The notes: a model not told the origin generated them from the letters alone. A stretch of 16,541 nt of DNA from Beroe ovata (GCA_946803715.1 CAMPET010000099.1:224588-241128); one strand, 5' to 3'; counted from the first letter of the stretch, positions 7,329-16,192 are shown. Made by a program: numbers and translations.

Positions 7329-10300
7329 ATGAACACACAGGATACAAGACTCTGTATATTATGTGACAAGCAGATCAACAAGAAAAGTTTCGCAAGACAT
7401 GAGAGACGACATCAGGAATACCGCATACCAATCAGAAGGTTAGTTCCTGGTGATGCATAAGCATGTCTATTGTAGTATTGTCTAGCTAGCGCACATATCT
7501 GTGATGTTACACAACTACCATTTTGTTCCATCAGGACGGGTGAGGTGTCAAATGAGGTAGATGTTCTGCTTGAACCAACTCAGAGTGCCATTCGTGGGAA
7601 TCTGTTAGTGTTTTCAATTGAGTCATCGCCCAATGTCGAGATTGAAGCTGCCATTTCATCAACGCTGCCTCTGATCCAAACTGTTCTAGAAAAGTTGCGA
7701 CACAAATTTCTTGCCCTTAAATTTTACATTGTATATGAAATAGAGATGAAAAAAATCTTAGGAGATGACTCAACTGTTTTTGGTTTCTATTCCAAAACGA
7801 ACACCCTCCTTATCTCTGACTCTATAAGTGAATGCCTCGACATCAATCGTGAGAAGGTGATGAGGTCAGTTGACGAGTTTACAAGAAAGGGTTCAGGGCA
7901 CGTATATGAACGGATAGCTGACGTTTGTCTCCATGTTTTACCATACAGACCACTCGGTGGGGGGTCATACTTTCCTTTACCCGAGAAGTTACAAGGAAAA
8001 CGATGCTTGCTTAGTCATAAGAATGCTGATGACTACTGTCTCTGTTATTGCATTCTTTCTGCTACCTTTCCAGAGCTAGGTGAAACTGACAATCCTGAAG
8101 ACTTCAAAAATTATATGAGCTCTCTAAAATTCGATGGTGTAGAATTTCCAGTCACCCTAAAAGATCTAGGTAAAGTAGAAAATTTGAACAACTTGCGAAT
8201 CAACTGTTTTGGTTATGACGACTCAATCAAAACAGGACTTTTCCCTTGTTATGTGTCAAACAGTGATAGGACTGAGGTGATCAATCTTTTGCTCATTGAA
8301 AATGAAGATGGAAACTCGCATTATGTTCTTATCAAATCGCTTGATGCTCTTCTACGAGCCAAAACCAGGCATAGGAATGGTATGAAACATTGCTTTCGGT
8401 GTCTGCAAGGTTTTGCTTCTAGCACACAAAGAGACAAGCACATGCAAACCTGTGGTCTATCTAAAACTACGAAAATTGAAATGCCTTTAAGCGGTTCTAT
8501 ATTAAAGTTCAACCAATTCAAGGCAATCCTGAAGTTCAATATTGTACTCTATTGCGACTTTGAAGCGTACCTGAAGCCAGTCAATAATGAGAACACAGTT
8601 TCATCTGCCACATGTATGACTAACGAGCATGTTCCATTTGCATTCTGTTACAAAATTGTTAGCACTGATAAGTCACTTGAAAAGCCTGTTCAATTCTATG
8701 CGGGGAGCGACTGTGGAAAAATATTCATGAAACAGATTATTTTGGAGTATGAAAGGTTGGAAAGCTATATCAATGTTAACCATGACATTGAAATGAGTAC
8801 CAGCGACTATGAGAGGTACAGGATGCAGATGTTCTGTGGAATCTGTGACGAACATTTGGATTGGTCTACAAATGATCCTAATTTAAGGGTGGTGCGTCAT
8901 CATGATCATTTCAAGGAAAATTCGAATTTCATAGCAGCCTGTCACGCATCATGCAATCTGAAGGTTCAAAAGGCACGCAAGCTGTGTATCGTATTTCATG
9001 GACTAAAAAACTATGATAGTAAATTCATTCTGAGTTCACTGTGTACGGAAGAAGGGACTTCTAATGTCAAGGTTCTAGCCTCAAATACAGAAAAATTCAT
9101 CCAGATAGAAACACCCCGATTTATTTTCCGTGACTCTTACCTCCTGATGTCTGAGAGTTTAGACAAATTAGTGACGAACTTGAAGAGTCAAGGTGATAGA
9201 GCCTTCAAGTATCTGCGACAGGAAGTCAGACAACAAGAAAAATTCGATGTCTGTCTCGGTAAAGGTAAAATCACTTGTTGTTACAGCAGATCACTACCAG
9301 TTGCATATCATAATATGTATGTTCACCGAATATCTCCTGTCAGGGATATATCCATACAGTTACATGAAGTCATTGGACATGATAGATGATTTGATTCCGG
9401 GAAAAGAAGAATTTTACAATGAGTTGACTGACTCCTACCCTAGTAGTGAAGATTTTTCTCGTTTGGAACAACAGTGTCGTTTATTTCATCTCAACACATT
9501 GAGGGATTTAACAAGATTTTACTGTGCATTAGATACTATCTTGTTAGCAGGCATGTTTCGACTTGAATCTTGCGCATTTGCTTAGAGTGTTTATGAAGCT
9601 GTAGGTAAAACAAACCTATTTTCAGATGTGGTAGAGGCATTCAGAGACGTTTGTACAGAAGATTATGGTCTTGACTTACTTGCATTTCCAACCTTACCTT
9701 CATTTAGTTTCAATGCAATGCTGAAAATGACAAAAGTGGAGTTGGATTTAATACATGACGTGGATATGTATCAGATGGTTCAGAAGGGTATCAGAGGTAA
9801 GTTATAAACATGAATCTCCTTGTTTCAACCATTAATCGATTGTTTGGACGGATAACCTTTTGTTTTGAGGTGGTATATCAGTCGTGTCAGAAAGATTTTG
9901 TCAGAGCAATAATGTGGAGATGAACAGTTTTAATCCAGAAAAACAGGCTGCTGCAATCTTCTATACAGGTTATCATTAACTCAATGCAGCTTTCTTAGGA
10001 AAAATGAAAGTGATGACATAATAACCCATGTTAAAATTTCAGATTGTAACTCTCTCTACTCTTTTGTCATGGCATCCTTCAAGTTACCACATAAGGAATT
10101 TCGCTGGCTTTCTGACACGGAAATATCTCATCTTGATATAGACAAGATTGATGTTAATGGGGACATTGGGATGATATTAGAAGTCGATCTACAATATCCA
10201 GAGGAGTTGCATGATAAACATCAGTTTTACCCTATGGCTCCCGAAACCATATCCATTTCAAAGGATATGCTATCACCGTTTGCAAGGAAATTCCTTGAAG

Positions 10301-11655
10301 ACAATGACATGAAGTTTATGAATCAGAAACGTTTAGCACCAAATTTACGAGATAAGACAGAATATGTTACCCACGTGCAAAATCTCAAATTTTATTTGAA
10401 CCATGGTCTTCGACTCATAAAGATAAGGAGAGTAATAGAGTTCCATCAGTCTTCGTGGCTGAAGCCTTACATTGACTTCAACATAAACAAACGAAGGGAA
10501 TCGAGCACAGATTTCCTGATCATGGTGTACAAACTAATTTGCAATGCTGTTTTTGGTGCGTAAAAATTGCATCATGATGTTTGAAAATTTGTTACATGTC
10601 AAATCGCGATATTCATTTTATTTTAACAAACACATCCGCACTTGCAGGTAAGCTGATGGAAAACGTGCTCAAGTATCGTACTGTTAAGCTCATTTCAACT
10701 GAAGATCAATTCAAAAGATATTCCATCAAACCGGAATTGAAGAATTTCAAGATCATTCATGAAAATCTAGCAGTCATTGAGCTCTCTCAAACAAGCGTCA
10801 CGTTCAACAAACCAATTGCATCAGGGTAAGTGATCGGTCAAATCATTGATCCACAACTCAGGAGATTGTAAGAAACACTCACCCACCCACAGGTTTTCTG
10901 TTTTGGAACTGTCAAAGTTGCATATGTACCGGTTCTACTATGATGTTATGCAGAAACATTTCGGGACACGAATGCATCTGCTTTTCACAGGTAATCAGTT
11001 TATAGGTCACGAAAGAGCTTTCTTTTTTGTAAAAATTCCGCGCATATAATCTCGATTTCTATTCCAGATACTGACAGTTTTGCATTCAAAATCAACACTC
11101 ATGACCTATACAAAGAGCTTCATCAGATCAGAGGAGTGATGGACTTCTCAAACTTCAAAGACAGGGATCACCCCTTATTTGAAACACACAACAAAAAAAG
11201 ATCTGGATTCTTTAAAGACGAAAGTGGTTAGTACAATAAGCTCAACCTTGCTATCGTATCTGATAGGTACTAAATGTGAGAANTGGACTTCTCAAACTTC
11301 AAAGACACGGAGCACCCGTTATTCAAAACATGCAACAAAAAAAGATCAGGTTTCTTCAAAGATGAAAGTGGTAAGTACAATAAGCTCAAGTTTGCTTTTC
11401 GTATCCGATTCTCATTGTGGGAATTCATGAAATATACGAGTCCTCTTCTCAGGAGGTATTCCCATAGCTGAATTGATCGGACTGAGAGCAAAATGCTACA
11501 GTTTGCTTTTAGAGGATTCACGAGGTGACTCTAAGAAAGCAGCAGGAGTGAAAAAGACAGTGCAGAAACGCCTTACACACAGTGAATACAAGCGAGTATT
11601 GGAAAACAGAGCGTTTTGTAAGGTAAAACAGTTGACTTTTATTTCGCGAAATTAA
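7329..11655 (+). CDS. protein-primed family B DNA polymerase, ten exons
   Basis: Replicative polymerase of the Polinton/adintovirus type. Exons: 7329-7438, 7535-9264, 9344-9550, 9626-9796, 9882-9968, 10043-10555, 10648-10825, 10893-10990, 11068-11226, 11453-11655 (about 1151 aa to the stop). Features in order: C2H2-like finger in exon 1 (CILC...HERRH); second finger near residue 330 (CFRC...H...C); Exo I DFE (D378, E380); Cys/His insert of endonuclease VII type (CGIC, RHHDH, CHASCNL); Exo II NYD (D531); Exo III YCALD (D677); palm motif A (Asp 769, then CNSLY); motif B NAVFG near 937-940; motif C (Asp 1032, then TDS). Intron 3 is GC-AG (GCAG|GCATGT). Most introns are phase 1, after G. Exon 9 has a second diverged copy after an N. 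The stop at 11653 precedes about 41 further family-like codons, so the gene may be damaged. Splicing is inferred from frame and motif continuity. Confidence 0.85.
11140..11410 (+). repeat. 144-bp direct duplication of the end of polymerase exon 9
   Basis: Sequence from 11140 recurs at 11284 at a constant 144-bp offset with no gaps over the exon part; about 11 of 87 exon bases differ, roughly half synonymous. Both copies end in AGTG followed by a donor (GTTAGT at 11227, GTAAGT at 11371). An N at 11283 lies at the junction. Only copy 1 is attached to the catalytic DTDS exon, and only copy 2 has a usual-size intron (82 bp) to exon 10. It looks like the overlap of two diverged element copies joined without merging. 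Confidence 0.75.
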
Positions 11656-11781
11656 CGCATTTACACACAAAAGCAAAGAAAAATTGGGTTGAGTGCTCTA
11701 GATTTGAAAAGATTTGTGTTAAATGACGGTATTAAAACTTTGCCTTATGGACATTATATGATCAAAAATTTGATTGAGTGA
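11656..11781 (+). pseudogene. polymerase C-terminal tail beyond an in-frame stop
   Basis: After TAA (11653-11655) the same frame stays open for 41 codons to TGA (11779-11781) and contains family-like segments (IYTQKQ, KIGLSALDLKRF, LPYGHY) that usually follow directly in related polymerases. The stop falls where a His-containing turn is expected. A 51-bp intron (GTAAAA...AAAAG) removing the stop is possible, but is shorter than all others here and would delete family-like residues. A nonsense mutation is favoured. Confidence 0.55.
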
Positions 11782-12080
11782 GTCATGCTTTGGCGCTTGA
11801 GAACATGTTAGTTATACGATATCACAGTGATATACTTGACTATAGTTGAATTATATGAAATTATTGATCGAGTATCATCTCGTTTGATTTGTTCCATCAA
11901 TGAATTTAATCTGTTTCGAAAGTGTCCGGTCTCATGATAAGTCTAATTCATCACTCTTGAATCTGTTAATCTTACAAAAACAGACTTAAACTCATATGAG
12001 CTTCATTTCCTGAATTTGTACGACGCATGTGCACTGTCACTCTAAACTGTACGATATACTTATAGCATTCGAATCAAAGT
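11782..12080. other. intergenic region, no gene seen
   Basis: AT-rich spacer between polymerase and gene E. The only structure noticed is a 7-bp-arm inverted repeat, ATATCAC/GTGATAT, around 11819-11833. There is no AATAAA after the polymerase. A weak TATA-like TTATAGC lies about 20 bp before gene E. Confidence 0.4.
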
Positions 12081-12284
12081 ATGGACTTCGATTGGGGCAG
12101 GGAATTCGATAAGATATCAATTCCATATGCCGATTGCTTTGTGGAGGAACATCGCACCACACAGAGGATAAGGGAGGCAAATGAAAAATTTGATTGTTAT
12201 TATAAGGCTTGTGAGTCGGAGAGAGTACCGAGAGTGAAGTTCTCCAATAATTTAGTGACATGTATTGACGAAACTGCTCAATAA
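12081..12284 (+). CDS. gene E: small hypothetical protein, 67 aa
   Basis: An intronless ORF begins with AGTATGG, a favourable start context, and ends with a TAA that overlaps AATAAA (12280-12285). The product is charged and helix-prone in the middle (EEHRTTQRIREANEKF) with three Cys. No family is recognised. Position between polymerase and gene F on the same strand, a start codon with good context and an immediate polyadenylation signal argue for a real gene. It could instead be the last exon of an unseen upstream transcript. Confidence 0.4.
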   Translation: MDFDWGREFDKISIPYADCFVEEHRTTQRIREANEKFDCYYKACESERVPRVKFSNNLVTCIDETAQ

Positions 12285-12348
12285 AATGAGGAGATTGGTC
12301 TAAAGGGCTCATTTCCAGAATTGTATTTTCTTGTGCACATCTCAAACC

Positions 12349-12972
12349 ATGGTTCTTTCCACACACTCGTCTTTCGGTGAGATAGTTAAAATGGAGGACA
12401 CTGATAAGGGATACGTAAGGATAGNTGTTGTTGACAAGCGATATGTGAAGATGGTGTTATCTTCCAATATTCCTTTCAAGACAGTGACCATTTCATTCAA
12501 CGTATTTGATGCTGCAAAACTGAGGGATGACAATGGTAGTTTCAACGTAGGGGATTCTGTGAAAGCTGACTATCATTACAAGGGGAACTTCACTCAACTT
12601 GATCTACTATCCAGGATGCTTCCTTTTGACAATTGTCCTATATGCTACTGCAATCTAGAACAAATGGATGCACAGAGAACTGAATGTCCAGGATGTGCAT
12701 TTATAAATGAAGATGAACATAAGGAGAGAATTTCACATGAGATGCATTTAGTGGGAAGCACACTCAACCAATATAAATACAGTGAAGGATATAAATTAGA
12801 GTTTGTAGATGCTGAGAATCACCGTTTTGTCACAGTTATATTCAAGAACCATCCTATCTTTGATCAAATAAATGAATTGTGTATTTCAAAGCGCTATCAT
12901 GTCACTGGATGGAAACACAAGCAAGAATTCAACTGCAACCCCGTTGACATTGTGAAGATTGAGAGCTGCTAA
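12349..12972 (+). CDS. gene F: zinc-ribbon, OB-like putative ssDNA-binding protein
   Basis: Intronless, 207 aa from ACCATGG; an in-frame extension upstream has no ATG. Four cysteines form a C-x2-C...C-x2-C ribbon (C96, C99, C113, C116), with the extra C101 beside it. Each side looks like a small beta barrel: residues about 8-90 (TVTISFNVFDA, VGDSVKADYHYKG) and 130-205 (YKLEFVD, FVTVIFKN, RYHVTGWK). Barrel-ribbon-barrel layout recalls the zinc-containing DNA-binding domain of replication protein A, so single-strand DNA binding is a reasonable guess, not shown. Residue 26 is undetermined because of the N at 12425. The stop shares bases with the gene G start (TAATG). Confidence 0.5.
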   Translation: MVLSTHSSFGEIVKMEDTDKGYVRIXVVDKRYVKMVLSSNIPFKTVTISFNVFDAAKLRDDNGSFNVGDSVKADYHYKGNFTQLDLLSRMLPFDNCPICYCNLEQMDAQRTECPGCAFINEDEHKERISHEMHLVGSTLNQYKYSEGYKLEFVDAENHRFVTVIFKNHPIFDQINELCISKRYHVTGWKHKQEFNCNPVDIVKIESC

Positions 12973-13391
12973 TGGACGCTCCTACTTATGTTGTTGGACG
13001 TATCCTGTCTAATTACTATAACTGTGAGTTTGTCAAGGATGAGAGGTTGGAATATGTGTACCAAGACCTCAACAACTACTATGAAATTTTCAAAGACTTT
13101 GGATTCCAAGGACACATACGCATCTACAAAAGATTAAGTTCTGATGAAGCTTCTCATGATTTAAAAACAGTTTACCTGGATATTCTCAGACAAGGAATCA
13201 ATTTTCATACTTTAAAGTACTTGAGATTGATTTTTGTTGCTACAAAATTATTTCTCCGGGTATATCAAGATGATGTTTTCTCTTATAATGTGATAATATT
13301 TACTTTCCGAAACATTTCAAGACGATCCAAATCTTGGGATAAGTTGATTCAGCAGTATGATCGAAATATTGAGAGTTGTACTATCCTATAA
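12972..13391 (+). CDS. gene G: possible Bcl-2-like protein
   Basis: A 139-aa intronless ORF whose ATG overlaps the stop of gene F. The protein is mostly helical. Residues 72-78 (LRQGINF) fall where Bcl-2 proteins have their BH1 G-[IV]-N, and residues 121-129 (SWDKLIQQY) resemble the BH2 W-[DE] segment, at about the spacing expected of the fold. An IRIYKRL stretch before a helix also fits the usual order. Missing: the Trp/Gly-Arg after BH1, a clear BH3, and a C-terminal membrane anchor. If real, it would be an apoptosis inhibitor, a class known from several DNA virus families. The call rests on eye alignment only. Confidence 0.4.
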   Translation: MDAPTYVVGRILSNYYNCEFVKDERLEYVYQDLNNYYEIFKDFGFQGHIRIYKRLSSDEASHDLKTVYLDILRQGINFHTLKYLRLIFVATKLFLRVYQDDVFSYNVIIFTFRNISRRSKSWDKLIQQYDRNIESCTIL

Positions 13392-13417
13392 AAGTAGAAA
13401 ATTTTTGAGTATAAAAG
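13387..13417 (+). promoter_or_regulatory. two TATAAAAG boxes before gene H
   Basis: TATAAAAG at 13387-13394 overlaps the gene G stop, and another lies at 13410-13417. Start sites about 30 bp downstream would fall near 13417 and 13440, just before the ATGs at 13430 and 13445. Confidence 0.5.
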
Positions 13418-13429
13418 AATTGACTTTAA

Positions 13430-14212
13430 ATGAGTAGATACATCATGGAGCACATCAAAAACATTGTCATTGTTGGTGGTGTGGATGACAACCCAGCCAA
13501 ATTCATCACTGAGTTGAACCCCATAAAATTAGAAAAGAATTGTGAAATGGCACTCACATCACTGTATCATGGACGTGTTCTTAATATAAATGACACAAAC
13601 AATAAAGTTTGGTTCAAAGAGAGCGTTGAGTCATCCCTACCAGACTTAAATGATGAAATTCAGGAACCATACGGTAAATTGCATTTCATTGAAATTCCTA
13701 TTGGGTCTTATGGATCAAGTTTTCAGATAATTAGTTTCATTTCAAGTGAAATAAAGAAAACCGTCAAGAGGGGGCGAAGGAATAAAGACCCTATGGAAGT
13801 TGAATATAAGGCAGAGAGTGATGTTGTATCTGTTAGCCTTAATGAAATATTTCTATTGGTTAAGAGTTATGACGACACCCCATGGAACCTGTTGGGTTTG
13901 CATGAAGATGCGAATAAGAAATTTTCACTCCCGAATATCCATTTTGATGAAAAGATCTTTCCAGCATTTGTTTATGCCAGCATTGTTGAGAATTCATACA
14001 TAAATGGCAACCTTTCACGAATTTTGGGTGTGGTTCCAATCAAATGTGCAGAATCGTATTATGACAGTAGTTATACAAAGTACGTACCCATTAACATCAA
14101 GGAATTCTCAAAAGTATTAATAGAAGTGCGTGATCTAAGTGGACGATTTGTTAAATTCGACCCAAGCTCAAAAACTGTCATCACACTTCATATAAGACCT
14201 ATAAAAGGGTAA
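13430..14212 (+). CDS. gene H: penton-like minor capsid protein (single jelly roll)
   Basis: 260 aa, intronless. The C-terminal part (residues about 220-258: KYVPINIKEF, VLIEVRDLSG, TVITLHIRP) closely resembles the end of the protein that partners the major capsid protein in Polinton/adintovirus-type elements, and the N-terminal part (ALTSLYHGRV) fits too. In this group it is thought to form the five-fold vertices, like adenovirus penton base. The start may be 13430 or the in-frame ATG at 13445, depending on which TATA box is used. The middle (SEIKKTVKRGRRNKD) is a basic insertion. It is followed by gene I after 28 bp. Confidence 0.65.
   Translation: MSRYIMEHIKNIVIVGGVDDNPAKFITELNPIKLEKNCEMALTSLYHGRVLNINDTNNKVWFKESVESSLPDLNDEIQEPYGKLHFIEIPIGSYGSSFQIISFISSEIKKTVKRGRRNKDPMEVEYKAESDVVSVSLNEIFLLVKSYDDTPWNLLGLHEDANKKFSLPNIHFDEKIFPAFVYASIVENSYINGNLSRILGVVPIKCAESYYDSSYTKYVPINIKEFSKVLIEVRDLSGRFVKFDPSSKTVITLHIRPIKG
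14200..14207 (+). promoter_or_regulatory. TATAAAAG box for gene I
   Basis: TATAAAAG lies inside the last codons of gene H, 33 bp before the gene I ATG. A further TATAAAAG at 14408 lies inside gene I, about 150 bp before the capsid gene start. Confidence 0.45.
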
Positions 14213-14240
14213 CCTGTTTGAAACGATTTCAAACTTCACA

Positions 14241-14582
14241 ATGGAGACTTTCAACTCACGTGATTTGGAACGTAAATATCGCTCTGTTTTTATGCAGAGT
14301 GGTGGGAGTATGGATATGGATCGATACATTTATGGTATGAAGGGTGAAGGGCTTGGGAACTTTTTCGGTTCATTAATGAAGAAAGCAATACCTCTCATCG
14401 GTCAAGCTATAAAAGGGGTAGCTCGTACTGCAAAACCAATTGTTTCTGCTGCAGGAAAGGAATTAGTGACTGCCGGTGCAAAACGTGGTGTACAGGAGTT
14501 GAATAAAGTCATAGCTAAGAATTCTACAGTAACACATCGTCCTCATAAGAAGCGAAAACGGACACAATGGCAAAGTTTGTAA
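14241..14582 (+). CDS. gene I: pVI/pX-like minor virion protein precursor
   Basis: 113 aa. Residues 35-60 (GEGLGNFFGSLMKKAIPLIG and on) form a glycine-led amphipathic helix like the membrane-active segment of adenovirus pVI and its counterparts in Polinton/adintovirus elements. The end is strongly basic (HKKRKR, about 102-107), suited to binding DNA or the nuclear import machinery. Residues 33-37 read MKGEG, an exact match to the adenain consensus (M/I/L)-x-G-x|G, which would remove a 36-residue propeptide and free the helix. The 3' end overlaps the capsid gene by 16 bp in another frame. Confidence 0.65.
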   Translation: METFNSRDLERKYRSVFMQSGGSMDMDRYIYGMKGEGLGNFFGSLMKKAIPLIGQAIKGVARTAKPIVSAAGKELVTAGAKRGVQELNKVIAKNSTVTHRPHKKRKRTQWQSL

Positions 14583-16192
14583 ATAGTACTGAGTCGATCT
14601 CTACCTCTCTATTGCTTTGGAACGACCTTCCAACCCAAGTTTCAATTCAGGATACATACGAGCAAAAGATTTGGCCTGTTACTAATATAACCAATGATGG
14701 TCCCATAAATTTTAATTTACCACCACAACCAAATGGTTTGCTAACAGATCTTCATATCGTGTCCAAAATAAAAGTTCAAAAGAATGGGGAGGATATAACA
14801 TCACGACAAAAGGATGTTTCGATAGTAAATAACATTGCAAACAGTCTGTGGGGAGAGGTTTCAATGGTTTGTGCTGACAGGACAGAACTTTGTCAGAGTG
14901 TGAAAAATGCATATGCATATCAAACATTCTTCAATACTGCACTGAACTCTGCAAAGAATAGAGAAGACAGTCTTTTCTATAATGAGGCGTTTCTAATGGA
15001 TAGCGGTAAAACCAAGAGATCAGAAGAAGATTTGAGAATATTTTGGAAGTATGACCGTCTTCGAGATGAGTATTTTGAAGAAAATATATCTTCCCTTGGT
15101 TATTCCGAGTTAAAGGATGATGAATTAAGTGCTTTGGATGCTGAAGGTAAAGCAACTGTAAAGAGCCAAGCCAAAGAAAGCTTCATTGAGAGGTACAAGA
15201 ATTTATTATTCACTACAGATGAATTCACCAGGCATTTGGGGTATAGAACTTTGCATATGGCAACAGAGGATCAATTAGAGCTTGATGTGGAAGAGACAAA
15301 CCGGTTGTTGGGCACATGGATACCTATTGAAGCGAATCCATCCGCTAGTAAGCGTAGCTCACTCATAAATAACGGGCAGAGCCTCACTTTAGATAGTCGA
15401 TTCCAAGTACCACTACTGAATACAGCAAAATGTCTTCCAACAAATATGAAGATCAGGATAAGTCTCACGAGAAATAGTGACGACTTTCTACTCTTAGCTA
15501 AAGATGACTCTAGCTATAGCATTGTTATTGAAGATGTATATCTGAGAGCAACATATTATAGAGTGAGGGATGAAATCCTGAGCATCATAGAGGAGAGATT
15601 GAGAAAGGATCCGATTCCATACTTTATCTCCCGACCAGAAATCATAATAAGACCAGTTACACAGAACAGTAGAATTATCAGAGTAAATGACATCTTTAAT
15701 GAAGATATCCCACCATATGCATTTTTCTGCTTGCAGAGGAGTAGAGACTTTGAGGGTCGATTGAGGACAAATCCATTCACTTTTATTCCTTTCAAGAGAT
15801 TCAATTTCTACAAAAATGGTAATCCCTATTTCTTGGAATCTCTTGAAGTCGGAACCATTGAGGAGATAAGAGAAAATGGTGACTATCGTTACCAAGACTT
15901 TGGTGAATTCTTCAGACAATTGTACAGAACAGCAGGCAGAGAAACAAAGGGAGACTGTTTGATTGACAGCACAAACTTTCATCTCAATTTCATTGTAGGC
16001 ATTAGCTTTGGAGCTGATCGTAGTAGCTTGTTGGATAGACATCTTAATCTACAAGAAAAGGCCTCATCATACATTGAAATTGATTTAGGCATTGATAAAT
16101 CGATTCCTGCGGATTTGATTCTGGTAACTTATGCTGTGTATGATCGTCAAGTGCAGATTGACAAAGACCGAGTTTTGAGAATCATCGAGTAA
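14567..16192 (+). CDS. gene J: major capsid protein (double jelly roll)
   Basis: 541 aa, intronless. The N-terminal region (LPTQVSIQDTYE about residues 21-32, PINFNLPP, LTDLHIVSKIKV, VNNIANSLWGEVSM) follows the pattern of the capsid-like proteins of Polinton/adintovirus elements, often annotated in animal genomes as uncharacterised F54H12.2-like proteins. The length suits a double-jelly-roll capsid protein that forms hexon-like trimers. It lies between the pVI/pX-like gene and the protease, the typical order. The frame is fully open, with no sign of decay. The start is fixed by ACAATGG, inside the end of gene I. The TAA stop overlaps AATAAA. Confidence 0.75.
   Translation: MAKFVNSTESISTSLLLWNDLPTQVSIQDTYEQKIWPVTNITNDGPINFNLPPQPNGLLTDLHIVSKIKVQKNGEDITSRQKDVSIVNNIANSLWGEVSMVCADRTELCQSVKNAYAYQTFFNTALNSAKNREDSLFYNEAFLMDSGKTKRSEEDLRIFWKYDRLRDEYFEENISSLGYSELKDDELSALDAEGKATVKSQAKESFIERYKNLLFTTDEFTRHLGYRTLHMATEDQLELDVEETNRLLGTWIPIEANPSASKRSSLINNGQSLTLDSRFQVPLLNTAKCLPTNMKIRISLTRNSDDFLLLAKDDSSYSIVIEDVYLRATYYRVRDEILSIIEERLRKDPIPYFISRPEIIIRPVTQNSRIIRVNDIFNEDIPPYAFFCLQRSRDFEGRLRTNPFTFIPFKRFNFYKNGNPYFLESLEVGTIEEIRENGDYRYQDFGEFFRQLYRTAGRETKGDCLIDSTNFHLNFIVGISFGADRSSLLDRHLNLQEKASSYIEIDLGIDKSIPADLILVTYAVYDRQVQIDKDRVLRIIE

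Noticed and set aside
9193-9585. Frameshift in the polymerase between Exo II and Exo III
   Set aside because: A 79-bp intron with GT-AG ends (9265-9343) restores the frame and keeps the expected motif spacing, so a frameshift is not needed.
15494-16042. 182-codon ORF on the minus strand
   Set aside because: It is antisense to the well-supported capsid gene, has no recognisable domain and no promoter; a shadow ORF.
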